Shown piece by piece: positions 23,379 to 33,708 of a DNA stretch of 64,000 nt. The position numbers and the translations under genes are program-made. The notes below the pieces were generated by a model, which saw nothing but the letters and a program-made list of their open reading frames with translations, made no database searches and had not been told where the DNA came from. This DNA comes from Datisca glomerata. Lineage: Eukaryota; Streptophyta; Magnoliopsida; Cucurbitales; Datiscaceae. The stretch lies in NCBI GenBank assembly GCA_003255025.1, contig QANY01003970.1:930001-994000 (forward strand). The letters are read 5' to 3'. Position 1 is the first letter of the stretch. Each line of letters begins with the position of its first letter.

Positions 23379-25347
23379 TTAAGAATTTTCAAAAATTTGA
23401 ATATCAGGAGGAATAGGCTTCTTAGGCCATTTCCTTTCTAATTTATCAATTTCTAAATTTCTAAGTGATTCTTCAATATTATTAATATTTAAAGATTCAC
23501 TTATCATGGATGATTCATAGGTGGATTCTGACCCATGGTTTTCTAAATCAGAATTATTGTGTTGATTAATTACCTTCAATTCTTGAGGTATATTATCAAT
23601 AATCTTTTCAGATTTAATTTCATATTATTCTAAATTTTTAAATGATTCTTCAATATTATCACTGTTTGAAGATTCGGTTACTGTGGACAACTCATGGGTG
23701 GACTCTGACCTATGACTTTCCGAATCTGAACTAATGTCTAAATTGATTACTTTTAATTCCTGAAACACTTCATTAATCTGTTTATTAAGAAGAACAATAT
23801 TTAGAGTGATTTTGTCTGAAACATTTATTGAAAGTTTTTCTTCCAGAGATTCATTAGGTTTAAGTTCATGAAGATCATTAACCATATTCTCAATTTTGTC
23901 TAATTATTTTCCTATTGTAATTAGACGTTGATTCATGTAATTGAGTTGTTCAACTTTGAAATCTTGAAAGGAGAAGCATCAATTAAAGAATTTCTATGGT
24001 TAATGTCCTTAACGGAGGATGATTTATTAGTTTCTAAATTTTTTTAAATTTTTCTTCAACTTTATTAACGTTTGAAGATTCATCAATTGTGAAATATTCG
24101 TGGGTTGATTCTAATCTATTGCTTTCTAAATTTGAACTACTGTCATTCAATTCTTTAAGTTTATCATAGTAAGTTTTTAGAATTCTGAATAATTGTTTTT
24201 TTGGTTATCAATTCTACCAAAATAAGATGAGTCATTAGTTTTTAAATTCTTTAATGTTTCTTCAATTTTATTAATATTTGAAGGTTCATTGATTGTGGAA
24301 GATTCATAGGTAGATTCTAACCTATAGTTATCTAATTTAGAGGTATTGTCTTGGTCAATAACCTTAACAGATGATTTAATTTCTAAATTTTTGGATGGTT
24401 CTTCAGTATTTTTTGAAGATTCATAAATTGTAGATGGCTCATAGGTAGATTCTAACCCATGTCTATCTGATTCTGAGATATTGTTTCTCAAAATTTCTAA
24501 CTTTTAAGTATTTTTTCATCATGAGTTTTCTCATAATTAGGATTGTTTCAGGTGGTGGATGACTAGCAGTCACCACACTAGAGTCTTCCTTGACCCATTC
24601 ATATTTTGAAATTACTTTGATATTTTTCTCGTAAATATCCTCGATATAATCAAGGAAAAATATATCAACTCTAAATTTTTACATGAATGCATTCCATTCA
24701 GCAAGTATGGTTCTTCTTTGGTCCATATTATATTTTTCTCTGAACATATTACGTCTATCAAGACTGGTTGGGTCATCATTGTGTTGGTTTAGACATTCCC
24801 AATCTGGTTTATATTCTTGATTCATGGTATCTTGATTCAAATTTTTTAGAATTTCTTAATTCTTGTTCTAATTTTTGAATCCTAAAATCTTGATTATTAA
24901 TAGATTATTTAGAAAAGGAACTCCAAGGGGTAATAGAATGGTTATACTCTCTAATTTGACATTAGAGGATTGGTAATTAATTTTATTAAATTTTTTATTA
25001 TTAAAATTTGTCTGACCTTTAGGTTCTAGACTTTTAATTTTTAAAATTTTTAATTCTTACTCTATTCAAATCCTAATATCTTGATCATTTTTATGGATAA
25101 TCTAGAAACAGATTTAAAAATTAATATTTTTATTGGAGATTTTGGATATATTTCATACCTCATGATCTACTTGATCATCTATAAAGTATTCAGAATGATC
25201 TTCTTGATCATCTGGAAGGTTTTCAAAATATTTATGATCTACGTGATCATTTGCTAATTCAAAATGTTCTTCATCCATTATGTCGGATATTGAAGACATT
25301 GTAGATCCAATGCTACTAGAAGAATTACTTCTAGATAACCTACTCAT
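23379..25347 (-). pseudogene. N-terminal region with Ser/Glu-rich protein repeats, pararetroviral minus copy
   Basis: Starts at 25347 with MSRLSRSNSSSSIGSTMSS and an acidic block rich in DDQ/DH motifs (to 25153). From 24491 to 23379 a unit of about 50-60 residues with a core like LESTYESSTI and NINNIEES followed by KNLE is repeated about five times. The + copy shows only about two units (27218-27520). No movement-protein domain was recognised here, although decay could hide it. Confidence 0.6.
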
Positions 25348-25771
25348 TGCTCAAAATAACCGAATTACTCTTATGATTGAAAATTTTATACTGTATTTTG
25401 ATTATTAATCTGTTGTGGTGACTTCTACAATCTCCTATTAGGGTCGCTCTTCTCTACAACCACCCTACTCTCGGGATATCTTATAGCGCCCGTGGATTTA
25501 TGTCTCTAAGAGGTCTTACTGAGATACCTGAAGCTAATCAAATAGAAGCTGATACGTCAGCCTCTGATAAAACAGATTCACATATTAGATAAACAAATAA
25601 TACATAGGAATAATCAATTATAAGAATAACCAGCCACTTGGGTGGACAGTGAGATTAGATCTAAACAATTATTCATGTAAGTAATTGAGCAACAATAATA
25701 ACAATAACCAATCATAATAGGTGATGAACAGTTTAATTATGCAGAAATTGAGGTAGAAACAGTAATTATCC
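25348..25771 (-). repeat. Leader arm of the minus copy (inverted repeat with 26036-26451)
   Basis: The reverse complement of this segment matches 26036-26451 almost along its whole length. Shared text includes GGGGATAATTACTGTTTCTA, TAATTAAACTGTTCA and CCTATTATGATTGGTTATTG. The two arms face each other across a 244-bp spacer, forming a large imperfect palindrome. Confidence 0.9.
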
Positions 25772-26015
25772 CCTCTCTATCATGTAAGACCTTGCCTAAT
25801 GGGATGAGAGACCTTGAGACTTATGGGGGGTTCTCACTGTGTGACAAGTGACGAAACATAGGCTTTTACCCCTAGAGTATCCCTTCTAGGTAAGGTTTGG
25901 CGTGGGTTGCACGTTAAAAGTAAAAAGGTCGAGAGGCCCGTGTGTAAAAAGTGGTTTTAGAGGGATCTGAGGTGGTCACTGCCCAACTATATGATGGGGG
26001 TGACAACACATCTTT
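25772..26015. other. Spacer between the head-to-head pararetroviral copies
   Basis: GC-richer than its flanks and unlike either arm (for example GGTCGAGAGGCCCGTGTG and GGAGAACCCCCC-type text on the - strand). It ends just before the primer-binding-like site of the + copy. The origin is unknown. It could be filler DNA at a joining event or a remnant of another LTR element. Confidence 0.6.
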
Positions 26016-26028
26016 TGATATCAGAGCC
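26016..26028 (+). promoter_or_regulatory. Initiator-tRNA(Met) primer-binding-like site
   Basis: TGATATCAGAGCC differs at one position from TGGTATCAGAGCC, complementary to the 3' end of plant initiator tRNA-Met, the primer used by caulimovirids and many plant LTR elements. It is followed 8-10 bp later by the leader start GGGGATAATTACTG. Confidence 0.6.
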
Positions 26029-26035
26029 AAACCTG

Positions 26036-26451
26036 TGGGGATAATTACTGTTTCTACTTCAACTTCTGTATAATTAAACTGTTCACCACCTATTATGATT
26101 GGTTATTGTTATTATTGTTGCTCAATTACTTATATGAATAATTGCTTTTACATAATCTCACTCTCCGCCCAAGTGGTTGGTTATCCTTACAATTGATTAT
26201 TTCTCAGTATTATTTGTTTATCTAATCTGTGAATCTGTTTTATCAGAAACTGATATATCAGCTTCTATTTGGTTAGCTTCAGGTACCTTAGTAAGAACTC
26301 TTAGAGACGTAAATCCTGAGGGTAATGTGGTTATAGGGGCAGGTTAGAGAAGACGACCCTAATAGGAGGTTGTAGAAGTCACCACAACAAATTAATAATC
26401 AAAATACAGTATGAAATTTCCAATAATAATAATAATTTAATTATTTGAGCC
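26036..26451 (+). repeat. Leader arm of the plus copy
   Basis: Inverted partner of 25348-25771. Its first ~150 bp recur in direct orientation at 33027-33180. Non-coding leader of the pregenomic RNA by analogy. Confidence 0.85.
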
Positions 26452-27597
26452 ATGAATAGATTATTTAGAAGTAATTCTTCTAGTAGCATTGGGTCTACAA
26501 TGTCTTCAATATCTGACATAATGGATGAATAATACTTTGAATTAGCAGATGATCAAGTAGATTATAAATATTTTAAATACCTTCCAGATGATCAAGAAGC
26601 TCATTCTAAATACTTTACAGATGACCAAGTAGATCATGAGGTATGGAATATACCCAAAATCCCCAATAAAAATATAAACTTTAAATTCTCTTCTAGATCA
26701 TCTATTAATAATGATCAAGGTATTGGGATTCGAATAGAGAAAGAATTAAAAATTTAAAAAAAATTAAATTTCTAGAACCTAAAGTTATAAGTCCCCAAAG
26801 AAGTTAGGTAAACTTTAATAAAACAATCTAATAAAATTAATTTCCGATATTTTAATTCTCAAAATAGGGAGTATAGTCAGTCTAGTATCCCTAGGAGTTT
26901 CTTTCCCGAATCATCTATTAATAATCAAAATTGTATGATTCAAAAATTAGAACAAGAATTAAGAATTTCTAAAAATTTGAATCCAGGTACCCAGAACCAA
27001 GAATATAAACCAGATTAGGAAGGTCTAACCCAACACAATGACAACCCAGCCAATCTATATAGATGTAATAGGTTCAGAGATTGATATAATATGGATCAAA
27101 GAAAAATCACACTTGCTGAATGGAAGGCATTCATGCAAAATACAAATTTGATATGTTTTTCCTTGATTATATGGAGGATATTTATGAGAAAAATATTAAA
27201 ATAATTTCTAAATCCAAATGGGTCAAAGAGGTCATAGGTCAAAGTCCATCGATGAGTCGTCTACAATAAGTGAATCTTCAAACATTAATAATATTGAAGA
27301 ATCATTTAAAAATTTAGAATCATCTGAAATTAAATTTGAAAATATTATTAATAATATACCTCAGGAATTGAAGGTAATTAATAAACACAATAATTCAGAT
27401 TCAAAAAATCATAGGCCAGAATGCACCTATTAATCACCATGATAAGTGAGTTTTCAAATATTAATAATATTGTAGAATCACTTAGAAATTTAGAAATTAA
27501 TAAATTAGAAAGGAAATGACCTAAAAAGCCTATTCCTCCCGATATTCAAATTTCTAAAAATTCTTTAGTTAATCAATTTTCTGTGCCTGTAAAGAAA
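26452..27597 (+). pseudogene. N-terminal region of the polyprotein, plus copy
   Basis: Starts with NRLFRSNSSSSIGSTMSS after the ATG at 26452. A stop follows MDE within 40 codons. Later, MDQRKITLAEWKAFMQN (about 27090-27140) and two Ser/Glu-rich repeat units (27218-27520) are recognisable in different frames. It is about 650 bp shorter overall than the equivalent part of the minus copy, mainly because of fewer repeat units. Confidence 0.6.
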
Positions 27598-28510
27598 TTA
27601 TACGAATGAAATATTGATGGATTTTCTAAGTAGGAAGCTCTCAACAATTTACAGTACATGACAATAGGAGCTAATAGCTACATTACCACACATAGTTTGC
27701 CTCACAATGAGGCAATCCATCTTTTAGTCACAAGATTCATAGGAATACTTCATTCCTGGTGGGAAAAATATCTCACAAAAGAATCCAAAAATATCATCCT
27801 TTCAGCAGTGAAGATTGATGCTGAAGGGACTCCAATTATTGGAAAAGATCAGGAAACAATGCCTGATACTATTAATACACTTCTTTACATGATAATTGAA
27901 CATTGCATTGGAACACCAAGTAATATTACTTCGCGTATCCATGATCAATTCACTAATCTTAGGTGTCTAACCCTAAGTAATTTTCACTGGTATAAAAATA
28001 TATTTTTATCTAGAGTAATGACAATAGATGATAAAAATCAACCATTTCAGAAAGAAAAATTCATTAATAAATTACCTAATTTCTTCATACACAAAATTAG
28101 AATAGTCCTTAGTAATAACCTAGGTAATATACAGTATAATAGTCTCACCTGCGGTACAATAATACATAAGGAAGGTCTAGAAATGTGTATTGACATAAAA
28201 ATCAATAAAAAAATTAAAAAAGAAACTGCAAAATATGAGTTAAACAATTTCTATAAGCAATATGGTTTTACCCATTATTGCTCATTCCCAGAAAAATAGG
28301 AAAAAATCTCATTTAATCCCTAGAAGGTCCCACAAACCTTATAGGTGTCAATACCACAAAAATAAGTATAAAATTTTGACAAACGCTTCTCTAAGAATAG
28401 AAATTATTCTAGAAGAAAAATCAATAAAACTTTATTGATAAAATAAAAATTAAGTAGTTTAAATATGGCCAGAATGGTCATTTTACAACTACTTGTCAAG
28501 CTAAAAATCA
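27598..28510 (+). pseudogene. Coat-protein-like domain and CCHC knuckle, plus copy
   Basis: The best preserved frame of either copy (27658-28299, 213 residues) contains GILHSWWEKYLTKES, LLYMIIEHCIGTPSNI, LRCLTLSNFHWYK and QPFQKEKFINKLPNFF. Downstream, in another frame, FKYGQNGHFTTTC at 28460-28498 is the zinc knuckle with Tyr instead of the second Cys, as in the minus copy. That shared change suggests the substitution predates the duplication. The role in relatives is packaging of pregenomic RNA. Confidence 0.75.
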
Positions 28511-29159
28511 ATTAAAAATTTATGATGAAAAATAATAATAGTTTAGGAATCATAGAGTCAATAGAATACTATGTGAAAGATAGTAAATATTTATGAGAAT
28601 TTGAATACCCTGAATCCTTTGAGTCTAACTCTTCGAGTTCTAATAGTGATTCTCCTAACATCTCTATGGGGTGAGAGGATAGTCGTTGTAAAAAAGTTAA
28701 TGTTTTAAATAAAAAGAAGAAAACCTCTTGTTGGATCTAATCAGCAAAATTGAGAATCCAGAATTAAAACAAGAATATTTAGAAAGACTTAGGAAAGTAA
28801 TTCCAAATAAATAAAATACTAAGTCTAATAATAATAATACTGCAAGTCTTTCATAAACATTAAAAAAATTCAATAAGGTTAAGCAATAAGATAATGAAAT
28901 TACCTTACATGAACTTCAAAAAGAAAATAAAAATATCAAAATTAAAATAAAAGAACTAAAAAATTCTAACACATAAATAAAAGATGAATTAATCATTTTA
29001 AAAATAGAAAGTTTAGTTGAATATAATGAACTAGGAGAACGTAGTAACTTCCTAAGTCCTGATAATGAGATTAAAGAACTATTATCAACAATCAAGATGA
29101 TAATAACTTCATCTAAATTTTTAATCATATCAAAATTAAAAAAATGGCATATAATGATC

Positions 29160-30137
29160 AAAATAATTTACAGTATTGACTCTTGTTGATTCAGGAGCAT
29201 ATTTAAATTATATGCAGGAAAGACTAATTCCTACCAAGTACTTTCAGAAGACAAGAGAATCTTTGTCTTCTGCCAATAGTACTTGAATGCATATTAATTA
29301 TGAAATCTCCAAAATTCATGTTTTCCAAGACAATATATGTTTCAAAACATCATTTGTCTTAGTAAAGAATATGATGGATAAAATAATTTTGGGTTTACCA
29401 TTCATTTATTTGTTGTATCCTTTCACAATAGAGTATGATGAGATAATTACTTATCTCATGGATAAAGCTGTTAAATTCAAATTTCTTTCTTTTTCTCTCA
29501 ATGAGAATTTAAAAATTTTAAAACAGAATTTTATTTTCAAATCCATAAATTTAATCTCTTGTAAAGAAAAACAATTGTGTTTTTTACAAGAAAGAATAAA
29601 ATTAAGAAGAATTGAAGCATAACTTTAGAATATTGTTATTCAAAATCAAGTTAAAATCCTTAAATGAGAAATTGATTACAAACCCTTTAACAATGTTTTG
29701 GAATGGATAAAATATTCAATACCAAACAAAAAAGACTTAATCAAAAGACTTAGAAATATGGATAAAATAATTTTGGGTTTACCATTCATTTCTTTGTTTT
29801 ATCCTTTCACAACAGAGTATGATAAGATAATTACTTATCCCATGAAAAAATCTGTTAAATTCAACTTTCTTTTTTTTCTCACAATGAGAATTTGAAAATT
29901 TTAAAACAGAATTCTATTTTCAAATCCATAAATTTAATTTCTTGTAAAGAAAAATAATTGTATTTTTTACAAGAAGGAATAAAATTGAGAAGAATTGAAG
30001 CACAACTTCAGAATACTGTTCTTCAAAATCAAGTTAAAATCCTTAAACGAGAAATTAATTACAAATCTCTTAACAATGTTTTGGAGTGGATAAAATATCC
30101 AATACCAAATAAAAGAGACCGAAAGACTTAGAAATAC
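29160..30137 (+). pseudogene. Aspartic protease and RT linker, plus copy, with internal duplication
   Basis: VDSGA at 29185-29199 is the protease active-site motif. Frame 29287-29622 continues with ILGLPFIYLLYPFTIEYDEI and the linker ISCKEKQLCFLQERIK. From 29377 a 384-bp segment is repeated in tandem (second copy from 29761), so the protease end, the linker and the NVLEWIKYSIPNK start of RT occur twice. Confidence 0.75.
29377..30137 (+). repeat. 384-bp tandem duplication within the plus copy
   Basis: GATAAAATAATTTTGGGTTT starts at 29377 and again at 29761, and both copies end in AAAGACTTAGAAATA-like sequence. The junction lies at similar text (GAATATGATGGAT against AAATATGGAT), compatible with unequal exchange at microhomology. 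The copies differ by many point changes, so the event is not recent. Confidence 0.9.
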
Positions 30138-30560
30138 TGATGTATTCTCTAAGATTGACATAAAGCTTGGATTTTGGCAAAACCAGATAAATGATATTAT
30201 TAAATACAAAATTACATTTGATAGTTATAAGATAATGTCATTTAATCTTAAAAATACTCCAAGTACAATAAATGGAATTTTCAACCAATTCGTTAACTTC
30301 TTTATTGTTTGCATTCTTATTAAACAATACTGGTTGAATCTCTCAATTGTTTGTATTAGTAATATTACTATTTTCTCTAAATATGTTAAATAATGCTGGA
30401 AATATTTTAAGTTGATTGCTAAGATAATAAATAGTTTAATTATCTCTGCAAGAAAAATCAGTTTGTTTCAATCTAACATTAGATTTCTTGAATTTGATAT
30501 CTATCATTCCATTATTAATCAAATTATACAATTTGCTTGATTCAAAGATGTCTTTTAAAA
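30138..30560 (+). pseudogene. Reverse transcriptase remnant, plus copy (YIDD box lost)
   Basis: FSKIDIKLGFWQNQIN, a FDSYKIMSFNLKNTPS stretch and ISLFQSNIRFLEFDIY identify RT. Where YIDD should stand (about 30300-30340), the sequence passes from FFIVCI to LIKQYW with the catalytic box missing. A few residues were deleted or replaced. Confidence 0.7.
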
Positions 30561-30984
30561 ATCAATGGCAAATCTGCAAAATGTGTTTTGGATGAAAAAA
30601 TATTACTTCAAAAATAAATTCTTGCCAAGTAGTAGCCTATTCTCAGTACTTATATTTTTATTATTTAATTTATCAATAATTAAATTCTTGACTCCCTTAC
30701 TTGTAAGGGAGAAATTGGATTGGGGCATGATTTCAATGCACCCTTAAGTCAATGGTATGAGAAATGTAGAAAAATAAGTTTTCATAAAGATAATAAAATC
30801 TGCTATGATAACAGAAAAATTTTAATTGTAAACCTTTTGAGACAAGTAATTTTTAAAATTTAATTTTCAAACAAAAGAATAAAAGAATTTCTAATACTGG
30901 AATGAACTTTTTTCGTCATACCTGACGGATTTCGAAAAAGATATAGGCATGATGTAGAATCCTTAACCAGAAGAATCAACATCA

Positions 30985-32208
30985 CTTTCAGTAAATATGT
31001 GAAAAAATGATGAATGATTCAATGATAGAATAGTTTTCGACTTAACAATTAGCCCTTAAGGCCCAAATCAAATAGAAGTCTTCTACTCCAAACTAAGCTC
31101 AATCAACAATATTTGGGTCCATCAGATCCAATCACCAATCAACCATGGTCAACCAATTTGACACATTCCTAATATCCTTTTATGCCTAATCACTTTCAAA
31201 ATACAAGAAATCATCATTTGTTTTTCAAAAAATGGCCAGTAAAAATCTTTTTCATATTCATCACTAAATTCCATTATGTTCTTGGATATAATAATAAAAA
31301 TCTTAGTTTCTACAAAGACATTCTCTTTTAAATAGAATCCATAAAAATTAGACCAATCAGAAATTCAGAAGAAAGAATCATTTACCATTATTTCTCTATC
31401 CTCAAGATCATAACCATGGAGAAATGAAAAATTCGTCCTTTAAGTTTCAAAGTACTTTTGAATGAAAAATAATACAATTATTTTGACTATATTGATGCAT
31501 GACACAAGATTTTCTTTCATCAAAATAGTAGTGATTTCTCACTTTTGGTTTTTAAATGTTGATAACAATTTCAAAATTGATTTTTCAAATTGATTCTTAA
31601 AATGGTGGTCCATTCATGGTCTTACCTTAGGATTTTTTTCAATTGATTTATGATAATCTTTCAATTTATTTTTAAAGGTTTACAACCCTCACCAAATGGG
31701 GTTTTCTTTACACAAATACTTTGTTTTTCAATAAAATATAAAATACCTTGAATTTTGAAATGGTAATACTCGGTTGAAAATGGAATCTTCACCAGAGAGT
31801 ACTATGTTAAATGGTGAGATAAGTTGAATACCTATAATTTTAATTGCATTCATCAATTATGAATTTGCAAGTATTCATCCCATTATGAGACTAGAAAATA
31901 ATTTTATCCAAGCTCCATTAAAAATTAATGAGCTTATTCACCCAGATCCAGAAATCAAACCATCCAGTCTAAATCCATCAAAATCTGAATTCATAACCAA
32001 ATCAGAACCCTCTTCAAAGGATAGATCAAAGGCCACGAAACCAAAATCCAAATTGGAGAAAAAATTAATCCAAAAAATGCTTACCCTTTTAGAAGACAAT
32101 AATGAATCTGACTCTGAATCATCTACAGAGCCAAGTCACCAAATTAAACTAAAAAGATCAATCATTCAGAAAGGTTACTCCTCAACAATTGAAGGACCCA
32201 TTCAATAA
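30985..32208 (+). pseudogene. Downstream reading frame, plus copy
   Basis: The stretch near 31280-31430 (NLSFYKDIL, then IITMEK) matches the 19649-19344 block of the minus copy. The final open block 31885-32208 (107 residues) has a KATKPKSKLEKKLIQKML basic helix-like stretch and an acidic Ser-rich DNNESDSESSTEPS segment. Function unknown. RNase H, which should lie upstream, is not recognisable between 30560 and 30985. Confidence 0.5.
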
Positions 32209-32708
32209 TATTGATCTCAGTGGTAAATAAACAAAATAATTTATCCTAAGCACAATGCCAATATTAAGGAGTTCAGAAATATATCAGAATAGTCCTTCAA
32301 TACAACGACTATAATGATACCCAACAATCAATTATCAATGGAAACAATGCAAAAAATACAATGACTTTCAAAATAACAGTAATGAAAACACTAAAATCCA
32401 AGATAGCGATTATCAAGAAACAACAACAGTGGCTCCACCGAAATAAAGCAATAATAGTCACAATGACTCTCTTCAAGACACAATGATGATGACGCAAGAA
32501 TTCAAGATTACAATTATCAAGGGATTTATGTAATTTTTCATTTTTTATAATAATTGTACTAGTTGTTAAATAATTAGGCAACTATTTATGCATTTTACTA
32601 TTTTTAGTCAAAAGTAAACAAAAGTAGAAATGTAAAATGTTTTTATTTTTGTAGAATAGAATAGTTCACGTAAGTGATGAGTTCCCGGTGAACTCCACTT
32701 TCCTTTGG

Positions 32709-32716
32709 CTATAAAT
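32709..32716 (+). promoter_or_regulatory. TATA box of the pararetroviral promoter, plus copy
   Basis: CTATAAAT within TTTGGCTATAAATATGTAGC, conserved with the minus copy (18258-18264). It lies about 180 bp upstream of an AATAAA signal, the usual caulimovirid spacing for short terminal redundancy. Confidence 0.6.
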
Positions 32717-32889
32717 ATGTAGCTCTCTCACATTTGTTCCTCAAAACTCGTTTTCAACTCTTAATTATTTGAGAGCTAAAACTTATTTTGTGAAACAAAG
32801 TTTTCTTCTTCTCCCTCTTTTGTAAATCTTTTTTCTTCTTCTTTCCTTCAACATTAATTAGTGAGCGGGAGAACTAATTAATCGTTGTC

Positions 32890-32895
32890 AATAAA
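32890..32895 (+). terminator. Polyadenylation signal AATAAA
   Basis: AATAAA followed by GTTGTTTGTGTAAGTTTT, between the TATA box and the primer-binding-like site. In caulimovirids one such signal serves the genome-length RNA. Confidence 0.5.
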
Positions 32896-33008
32896 GTTGT
32901 TTGTGTAAGTTTTAAATCTTACACCTTAATACATCTATCTTCTTTATTTCTTGCATCTTAATACTCCCCCTCTCTAATTACTTTAATTAGACTTGATTTC
33001 GCATCTTT

Positions 33009-33026
33009 TAGTACCAGAGCCAGGTT
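33009..33026 (+). promoter_or_regulatory. Second primer-binding-like site of the plus copy
   Basis: TAGTACCAGAGCCAGGTT matches the plant tRNA-iMet complement TGGTATCAGAGCCAGGTT at 16 of 18 positions, the best site in the window. It marks completion of one genome unit. Confidence 0.7.
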
Positions 33027-33180
33027 GGTGGGGATAATTACTGTTTCTACTTCAATTTCTGCATAATTAAACTGTTCACCATCTATTATGATTAGTTATT
33101 ATTATTATTGTTGCTCAATTGCTTACGTGAATAATTGCTTTTACATAATTTCACTCTCCATTCAAATGGATGGTTATCCT
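33027..33180 (+). repeat. Repeat of leader start (terminal redundancy)
   Basis: GGTGGGGATAATTACTGTTT and the following ~140 bp repeat 26036-26185 in direct orientation, ending abruptly at the MULE 2 palindrome sequence (GGTTATCCT then TAAAAGCAAC). It shows that the integrated copy is slightly longer than one unit. Confidence 0.85.
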
Positions 33181-33708
33181 CATAATAAAAGCAACTACTT
33201 AAGGGTTCAAGTAGTTATAAACAATTACTTAAATTCTTCACGTAGTGACATGCTCTCTGGATAAGTGACTGAGAGAATCAAAATGACTACATTGAATGAG
33301 GAGTTCCTTGTTTAGTAATTGATCACAAGCCTCTTAATGATATTTTGGAATTGATAAAATATTCAATGTCAAATAGAAGGGATTTAATCAACAGACTTAG
33401 AAATGTTGATGTATCCTTTAAGTTTAGCATAAAATTTGAATGTTGGTAAATCTAGATAAATGAGACTGAAAAATACAAGATTATATTTGATCATTATAAA
33501 TGAAAAATAATACTGTTTGATCTTAGATCTGCTCCACGTAAATTTCAGAATATAATGATTAAACTCTTTTATCAATTTACTTGAACTCTTCAAGTAGTCA
33601 TTTTGATTCTCTCAGTCACTTATCCAGAGAGCATGTGACTACTTGAAGGATTCAAGTAATTGTTTATAACTGTTTGAACCCTTAAGTAGTTGATTTTATT
33701 ATGCTAGC
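33176..33708. repeat. Foldback: ~115-bp inverted arms around an RT fragment
   Basis: Left arm 33176-33290 and right arm 33594-33708 are reverse complements. The inner 42 bp (33249-33290 and 33594-33635, ending in CATGCTCTCTGG and its complement) are identical, and the outer part has only a few mismatches. The arms carry MULE 2 palindrome units and enclose about 300 bp. Confidence 0.9.

Larger units (their letters stand above)
18086..25771 (-). mobile_element. Caulimovirid-like endogenous pararetrovirus, minus copy
   Basis: Reading - from 25771: leader, polyprotein start at 25347, a repetitive acidic region, coat-protein-like domain with CCHC knuckle, aspartic protease, reverse transcriptase, RNase H, a downstream reading frame, then a promoter region with TATA box and a primer-binding-like site near 18111-18129, followed again by the first bases of the leader. 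The order and similarity fit Caulimoviridae of the petuvirus/florendovirus type. Multiple stops and frameshifts make it a decayed old copy. An LTR-retroelement relative with the same genes is the main alternative. The length, about 7.7 kb, fits one viral genome unit. Confidence 0.7.
26016..33180 (+). mobile_element. Caulimovirid-like endogenous pararetrovirus, plus copy
   Basis: Same order as the minus copy: primer-binding-like site (26016), leader, polyprotein start (26452), Ser/Glu repeats, coat-like domain, CCHC knuckle, protease, RT remnant, downstream frame, promoter with TATA box, polyadenylation signal, second primer-binding-like site (33009) and a repeat of the first ~155 bp of leader. 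Site-to-site distance is 6993 bp, within the size range of caulimovirid genomes. Numerous stops, a 384-bp internal duplication and loss of the YIDD box show that it is dead. Confidence 0.7.

Noticed and set aside
33001..33030. tRNA gene
   Set aside because: The tRNA-like text is only the 18-nt complement of the initiator tRNA 3' end (a primer-binding site), with no cloverleaf around it.
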